NCBI RefSeq assembly: GCF_030936135.1
Contig: NC_082637.1
Location: 13,405,001-13,469,000 of the forward strand
Reading direction: 5' to 3'
Length of the DNA: 64,000 nucleotides
From: Gavia stellata
Lineage: Eukaryota > Chordata > Aves > Gaviiformes > Gaviidae
Shown: piece after piece, positions 58,174 to 64,000 of the stretch
How the letters are laid out: every line of letters starts with the position of its first letter
How positions within the stretch are numbered: the first letter of the stretch is position 1
Translations under genes and position numbers: made by a program
The notes under the pieces: generated by a model
The model's database searches: none
Told to the model about the DNA's origin: nothing
The model's input: only the letters and a program-made list of their open reading frames with translations

Positions 58174-58950
58174 GAAAATGGCAGCGCTATAGTTTTGGAT
58201 TACAACCCTCTGGTGAGCTCTGCAGAGACTATTAGGAGGAAGGTCCAAGCGCTTGCTTGTGAACGCACTGTGTCCAGGCATTCCCCTACCAAACGAAGTA
58301 CAGATGTTACTGATTGGACTGTATCCCAGAAATTGGCAGTATGGGCTGAAGGATTCTTTGAGTTAGGAATAGGTAAACTTAGAACTAGAATTATGTTGTC
58401 CAATTTAACTGCACAGGTGGAAACATTAGCAGGCCTTACTAAGGACAATTTTGAATTGCTCAATACCCAAGTGCAAGCAGTCTCGAGAGTCGCACTTCAA
58501 AATCGACTTGTGCTGGATCTGATATTACTCAAAGAACAAGGGGTGCATGGATACTTGAAGGCGAACCATGAACAAGAAGAATGCTGTGTTACAATTCCTA
58601 ATGTGTCACTACCTCTTTGGGAAAACTTCCAGAAGGTGAAGAAAATAGCGGAAGTCACACATGAGCTGCAGGACCAAATAAAGTACACTTGGTTGGGAAA
58701 TATCTTTGGTAAAATAGGATGGGTATTTACAGGATGGATTACTAACTTGTTGCAAACATTGATTGTTATCATAATTTGTATTATTGTAGTATGCATTGCT
58801 ATTAGTTGTGTTAAAAGAATTATTGTAAAATCTATCTCTCAGGTAAAGGTTCACCTAGAAACTCGGGAATACCTGGCTCTACTTAAAGACTCAGATGAAA
58901 ATTATACAGATACATTGGCCGATGATAACATATCGGTGATGGAATTATGA
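58174..58950 (+). pseudogene. Endogenous retroviral envelope, transmembrane subunit fragment
   Basis: An uninterrupted frame with no ATG at its beginning, so a 5'-truncated relic. Counting from the TTG codon at 58195, residues 62-115 look like the fusion-subunit coiled coil. They lead into an LQNRLVLDLILL stretch, like the immunosuppressive-domain region of gamma/beta-type envelopes. A CC pair follows at 130-131, and a second helix runs to the membrane-proximal LGNIFGKIGW. A strong membrane segment (184-206, LLQTLIVIIICIIVV) precedes a cytoplasmic tail of about 45 residues. The first cysteine of the usual C-X6-CC motif is absent. A polypurine tract and LTR follow directly. The surface subunit, fusion peptide, gag and pol are absent. 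The virus group is not assignable by eye. Confidence 0.85.
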
Positions 58951-58960
58951 CTCAGGTCAC

Positions 58961-58969
58961 GGGGTGGAA
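58961..58969 (+). other. Polypurine tract of the env-bearing ERV
   Basis: GGGGTGGAA directly before the LTR start TGTATGGG. It confirms plus orientation and the 5' edge of the LTR. Confidence 0.75.
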
Positions 58970-59713
58970 TGTATGGGATCACCCGCCTAAACCAGTTTCG
59001 GAGCACCAAGGCGAGATGCAGGCAGTTGTGATTCGACTCAGCTTTGTCTCACCTTGACAAATCCTTATCTATGCAGAGACGACCTGGGGGGAGCTGCGGA
59101 AACGGCTCAGCCCGGGGTTGCCTGAACACTGCCGAAACCCGAAACCCGAATGGAGCCTGAATGATCCCTTAACAAACCAGAATGCCCCGAGTACCATTCC
59201 ACCACTATTCAGTAACTTTGTGTGCTAAACATCACTAAATTACCATACAGACTAAGGAGCCATCACAGCACCAGAGAGAAACATCCTTGCATAAGCCTGC
59301 CCCCACCCATCAAATCAGGGAATAAAAACCGTAAGGTTTGGGCAGAAAAATGGGGAGAGTCGCTTTTCCAAGGATACAGCTGGCCTGTAGGAGATTCTTT
59401 CCCCCTTGTCCAGGACTCTGTACAAGGTAACTTCCCAGGGATTGAGAGGCCTTACCCTGAGAGAGAGGGTGAGTGATTAAGAAACATACGTATGGTATTT
59501 GGCAAGCTTTAAGATCGTGATTAGTGCACTCTTTTTTTTTTTTTGTAAGGTATTAATATCTAGCGCGCTTGTCAATTGTGTATTTAATCGCAATAGTGCA
59601 TTCCTCCATTGTATCCATAAAAGAACCTGCAATAGTGGCGTATTGGACCTGTGAGTGAAGTTCAAATAAACTGTTAATTTGAACCTGACAGTGAAGTCTT
59701 TCTCTCCATCACA
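58970..59713 (+). repeat. 3' LTR of the env-bearing ERV
   Basis: 744 bp from TGTATGGGATCACC to CTCTCCATCACA. An AATAAA signal lies at 59665-59670, about 45 bp before the end. It is unrelated by eye to the ERVL LTRs at 9948, 24873 and 28862. A T-run lies at about 59531. The 5' partner LTR is not in the window, so no target duplication can be tested. The left boundary is firm because of the polypurine tract; the right one is inferred from the CA end. Confidence 0.78.
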
Positions 59714-62700
59714 CTAGGCTCACAGCTTCTGTCAAACAGGCTTTGCACAGCTGTCCCAGCCCTCTCCAGCACAGTAATCCATAGGGGAAAGGGACCTCAT
59801 CTGCCTCCTCCCTAGTAGCAAGCCTGAACTGAATCCTCAGTGTACGCAGTATCAGCCAGAGATTGCCTAGTGCATGTCCAAATGTCATTTATAACATGCT
59901 TGTCTGTCAGGCTTGGTCTGGGGTCTTGCTGTAGATTAATTTCTGCCTCCAAACTGAAGTTCACACCCTGCAGGAACCTGCAGTGTGACATGGGGTCCTG
60001 TTATGATGGGCACCACAAAGGAGATGCATTTGCTTTTGGGGAGGGGAACCCCCAAAAGTACCAGAATTTCTAGTGATCTGACCTTACTTTACTATCGAAG
60101 CAAGTCAGATGCTACGCTTGCAGTGAGCAGAGCAGCAGGAGCTGCCATGGGATCAGGACTTCCCAGCACTGCCCAGTGTGGACCCCCTGCAGTGGAGTGA
60201 TGTGCTCGGGACAGCGGAGGAAGGGAAGGGAGGGCAAAAAAGGGGAAAGGAACATTTCAGCTGAGGCCAGACTCAGCTATCTAAAATACTCATATTTGGT
60301 GTAAGCTCCATCAATAGAGAGAGGAGGCAGCCCAACTTGTCACCGTGCCCGGAGCACATAGCATGCGTGCAGCTTGCTGACAAAGGAGACGGATCCTGCC
60401 TGGTGCCACACATCCCTTTTAATTGAGGAAAAACTGGAACCAAACCTGGCGTCAGACACGGCAATAGGATCTGCAGGAGGATGTCGCCAGGGAGCGATCA
60501 GCCGCTTGCGCCAGCTGGAGCATGCTGCTGGCAAGCACTGACGGCAGCTGCAGGTCAGCTGCTCTCCCAGTGCTGGCTCCACGTTGCGTCACAGGGGTCA
60601 GTATGGATGAGTTATCCCCCTTTTTCTTCCAGTATCTTTCTGAGTGTCCTTCCTTGCTAACTTGAAAGAAGCTGGCTGGAGCAAAAGCTACAACACTGTA
60701 TGCCTATTCATGGCAGTGGGATTAATAATAATACCAGGGGAGATATCAAATGTATTGAAGTTAGGGACAAACCCAATTTTGATAGTATGGGAACAGAATG
60801 TTGCTGCTGTATGTACCACCTGATACTCTGGAGTGCCTTCCAAATGTCAGACTGCATGTGTTCAAATGAATGGGATCAGAGGAGCAACACATTCACCTCC
60901 TGAGTAACTGTCGTTCCAACCCTGAAGGGCAGAAAACTAGCATGCAGCTTCAGAAACCTGAGATGAAGCCTCTAATTCATGTCTTGTCCATCGGATCTCC
61001 TTACTCAGTACCCTGTAAATTCCCTGTAAAAATCCTGCAGTTCTTGCCATTCATCTATCAGCACATCCATCCACCCACAGCTTTAATTCAGAGATCCATG
61101 TTGAAAGCTGTAGGTAAAGTGTCTTCCTCACGCTTCATGCTGTGGCTCTCATGGATTTGAATTTCATCTCTTCTTCGTATATTAAAGTGAAGATCAGAAT
61201 CTACATCTGGGAAGAACATAGGTTTTATATGACATAGGTTTTATATGACTGTCTCCATTGCTCTGTGATACAGGTCACAGCCATTCCTGTAGAAGCTGGA
61301 CAGCCTTTGAACATTTACAGACCATCGCTGGTTTACACATTGGTCGGAGCCCTGGTGTGAAATAGAGCTGGAAAAATCACTGCAAGACTTACTTGTCTTT
61401 TTCTACTGTCACAAGCCAAATGCTCATGGTTTAATGCAAGTTCACAGACCTGAACACTGAGTTTGTGTCAAAATGTTTTTAACTTTTTTATAGCTTTCTG
61501 ATGAAAAACATGCAAAGCTCAAGCAGACTAAAGTACTAAGTACTGTCTGCCTCACACACATGCAGACAGCAGAGACCTCTCATGTGACCAGAGCAATGTA
61601 AATGACTTTTAACATAAGAGAGAGCCCCACAAGTGCACAGGACCTTGGTGGAATGATACCTGCAGCATAGTGAAGTGTGTGATGGTTGTGGCAGAGCTCC
61701 CTGCATTGGGTGCTTGCCTTTCACCACCTTCAGCTCCCGCAGTCAAAGAAGGCCCCTCCTGGAAAACGAAAACTTTATATCTGTTCTGATACCTCCAACT
61801 CTTCCCCAGGAAATAACATCACACACCAGAACATCTCCAACCACTTCACCTACTTGGGTGGGCAGGGAAGAATTCTTTTTAATTACCGATCAATACAATT
61901 AGCACCAAGAAGTGTTTTAATATTAGGCTCATTTATGGCAAACTTAGTTTTTCTCAGGTTTTTTATAGAGCCATTTTTGAAAAACATACCTGGTGAAAAT
62001 AATGACTGAAGCCTCTGAAGTGCTAAGCAAATCCCTGCTACGCAGGGGTAGCACCAAACTTCCAGTTCTGGTCCCAGTTTATGAACGTCCTTAAACCTGT
62101 CTTTTCATCTACCTTAAATCAGCCAAGCATTTATGTTGCTTTCCTGGTCTGGGGCTACATCAGGAGCCCTAACTCTGTGCGCAGCAGGTGAGATGCTGAA
62201 GGGGCTGAAGCAGCTGCTGCTTTGGGCCAGGGAGAGTTTGGGAATTTGACACTAAGCCACATCTCAAAGCTGCTTGTGAAGGTCATTCAGAAACTGCCTT
62301 CGGCCCAAAAGAGGAGGATGTGTCTGAGCAACCACATTGATTGGATATGCTTCTGAGAAAGAAAGAGCAAGTTTAGAAAACACAGAGAGATAACTAGTCT
62401 AGACAACCAAAACCATAGATGAATAGCTTGAAATTCTCCTTTACATGGGAGATTTTCTGCACGTCAGGGTTACTGGGGCTTTGCTGGCCAGCCCTGCTGC
62501 ATTTCGACTGCACAGAAAAAATGAGGTGTAGAAAATTCATTCCTGGGAAATGCAAAGTAGGAACTTACTGAGCATTTTTTATCTAAATTACCCAGATAAG
62601 ATATTCCCACTTATGCCAGTCCATTTCAAAGTAATATCTATAATTACTCTGGATACACATGCAAGCAATTAACTTACTTTGCTCTTGTGAAACTCCCTAT

Positions 62701-64000
62701 GCTTCTTAGCCTCCCATATGTGTTACATGGTAGTTACGTAGTGAGTAGTACCATCAATCCTAGCAATCGCTAGGGAATTTTGCATGATGAATATGTTGCT
62801 CTGTATTGCAGCACCCTTACTGATGGTTGTGTGAGAAACCATCAGTTTTTAAATTTGTGAGAAATATTGGTAAAGAATGCAAACCTAGAAATGTGTTGGG
62901 TTTTTTTTTTAGTTTAAAGTTGGTGTGTATCTGAGTGCTTGATTAGAAGGTATTGACAGAGCTCATCACAAAAAAGTGACTTTGAAGATTCAGTAGTGCC
63001 ACTGACTAGGCTTATTTCTCTAGGTCTCACTCGAACAGAAACAGCACCATCTGTTGCTCTCAGTGCTGTCAATCACAGCAGCTTTTTCTCTGCCCAAATG
63101 ATGATTAGGAGAAATGAACCATATGCAACAGAAATTAAATGAGGAGGAAAATGTTTATTTTCAAGGTGAGTTTAGACTGGCATAATTTAACCTGATCCAT
63201 TGCACGTGTAGGGCTGAATCACAGCTGCTTTTTCATTTTACAAAAACAATGCCCAATGATGAGGCTTTTTTAAAAACCTGGTAAAAGCAGTGCTGATTTT
63301 GCGTTTCTCCAGCAGTCTTGCAGTGTAGGAAGGACCCTTATAAACTTATAACCACTAGGGATGGAAAATACTTTCTAGGTTTAGTCTGATCCCTAAATGT
63401 CAGCTTTAGTATATTTCTCAGGATGCATCTTATCCAAGTAACACTACCCGTTATTATTTGATTGGTTGAGACGCTGCATTTCTCCAGACTGCTTTCCCGA
63501 CACTTGCTCCCAGAAGGGTTAGATGACACCATGCTGAAAGCCCTGCTACCAGCTGGAAGCTGTCTCACAGTAGGGCTCTCACGTTGCTGTGGCTGAACCC
63601 TTGATAGCAACGGTGGAAAATGTCTCTTCGTTTTCCTTGGTGCAGTGTGAGCCACTATATGAAAGAGCATCTGGGCTAAGCAGCAGACGTGGGCAAACCC
63701 TGGCAGAAATCTGAACAGGGAGTTCTTGGGCTGTTATGCTTGTGCTGTTCATCATTTAGCAGTTCCTCCTCAGAGGTGGAGATTTCTTGTCCACGGCTTA
63801 GGAGGCGAATGCTGCTGTTCATCTAGGTTTTGCAGCCCTCTCTTAGGTGTGAGGGCTTCCTCTGGGGGGTCCAGATGGTGACGATGGCTGGAGCCAAGGC
63901 GAGCTGGGCAAGCTCTGCACACTTATACCCAAACTTGGGAGACAGGGCCTTTTATTTCAACTGGGCTGCTGTAAAGAGGGTCTTACACTCTAAGTTATTC
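59714..64000. other. Right flank, no gene recognised
   Basis: Intergenic-looking sequence with small open frames on both strands and no splice-consistent homology to a known gene. By synteny RAI14 would be expected further right, but no exon of it was recognised. A minor direct repeat (ACATAGGTTTTATATG, twice) lies near 61217-61249. Confidence 0.55.

Noticed and set aside
58200-58854. Antisense frames across the env fragment
   Set aside because: They are shadows of the plus-strand envelope frame.
63338-63670. 110-codon minus-strand frame near the right edge
   Set aside because: No known similarity. A weak resemblance of 63355-63400 to an old CR1 3' end is too short to support either call.

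Overview
The window is vertebrate nuclear DNA, almost certainly avian. Three things point to a bird: an AMACR gene next to a C1QTNF3 gene (a synteny conserved across vertebrates, on the Z chromosome in birds by established knowledge), CR1 LINE fragments ending in CATAGAATCATAGAATGG-type termini, and an avian-style ERVL retrovirus family present as one provirus and one solo LTR. The species cannot be told from the sequence. Nothing resembles bacterial organisation, so operons, ribosome binding sites and origins do not apply.

Layout: 291-1262 is a CR1 LINE (minus). 2585-22366 holds all five coding exons of AMACR (minus, 383 codons), read by joining splice-consistent exons. Its introns carry an ERVL solo LTR (9948-10550), an old CR1/L3-like LINE relic (15322-16160) and a short CR1 (21363-21495). 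Exon 1 lies in a CpG-rich island (about 21960-22870). The 14 kb gap between the two genes holds a CR1 fragment (23231-23410) and a two-LTR ERVL provirus (24873-29456, minus) with perfect 5-bp target duplications CACAG, a tRNA-Lys-like primer site, a polypurine tract and a long RT-RNase H-integrase frame. A U6 snRNA copy (28393-28498, plus) replaces gag, pro and the start of RT inside this provirus. 36644-51664 holds all six coding exons of C1QTNF3 (minus, 314 codons), with an internal alternative donor that would give a 246-residue isoform and a TATA box about 130 bp upstream of the start. From 51.8 kb to the right edge I see no gene, only a CR1 tail (57690-57762) and a 5'-truncated retroviral env transmembrane frame followed by a 744-bp LTR (58174-59713, plus).

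Biology: AMACR epimerises (2R)- to (2S)-methyl-branched acyl-CoAs for peroxisomal and mitochondrial beta-oxidation; the predicted protein ends in a peroxisomal-type KANL. C1QTNF3 (CTRP3) is a secreted collagen-like/C1q-domain adipokine. The genes are head-to-tail on one strand but have different promoter types, a CpG island for AMACR and a TATA box for C1QTNF3. The most unusual object is the U6-interrupted ERVL provirus between them.
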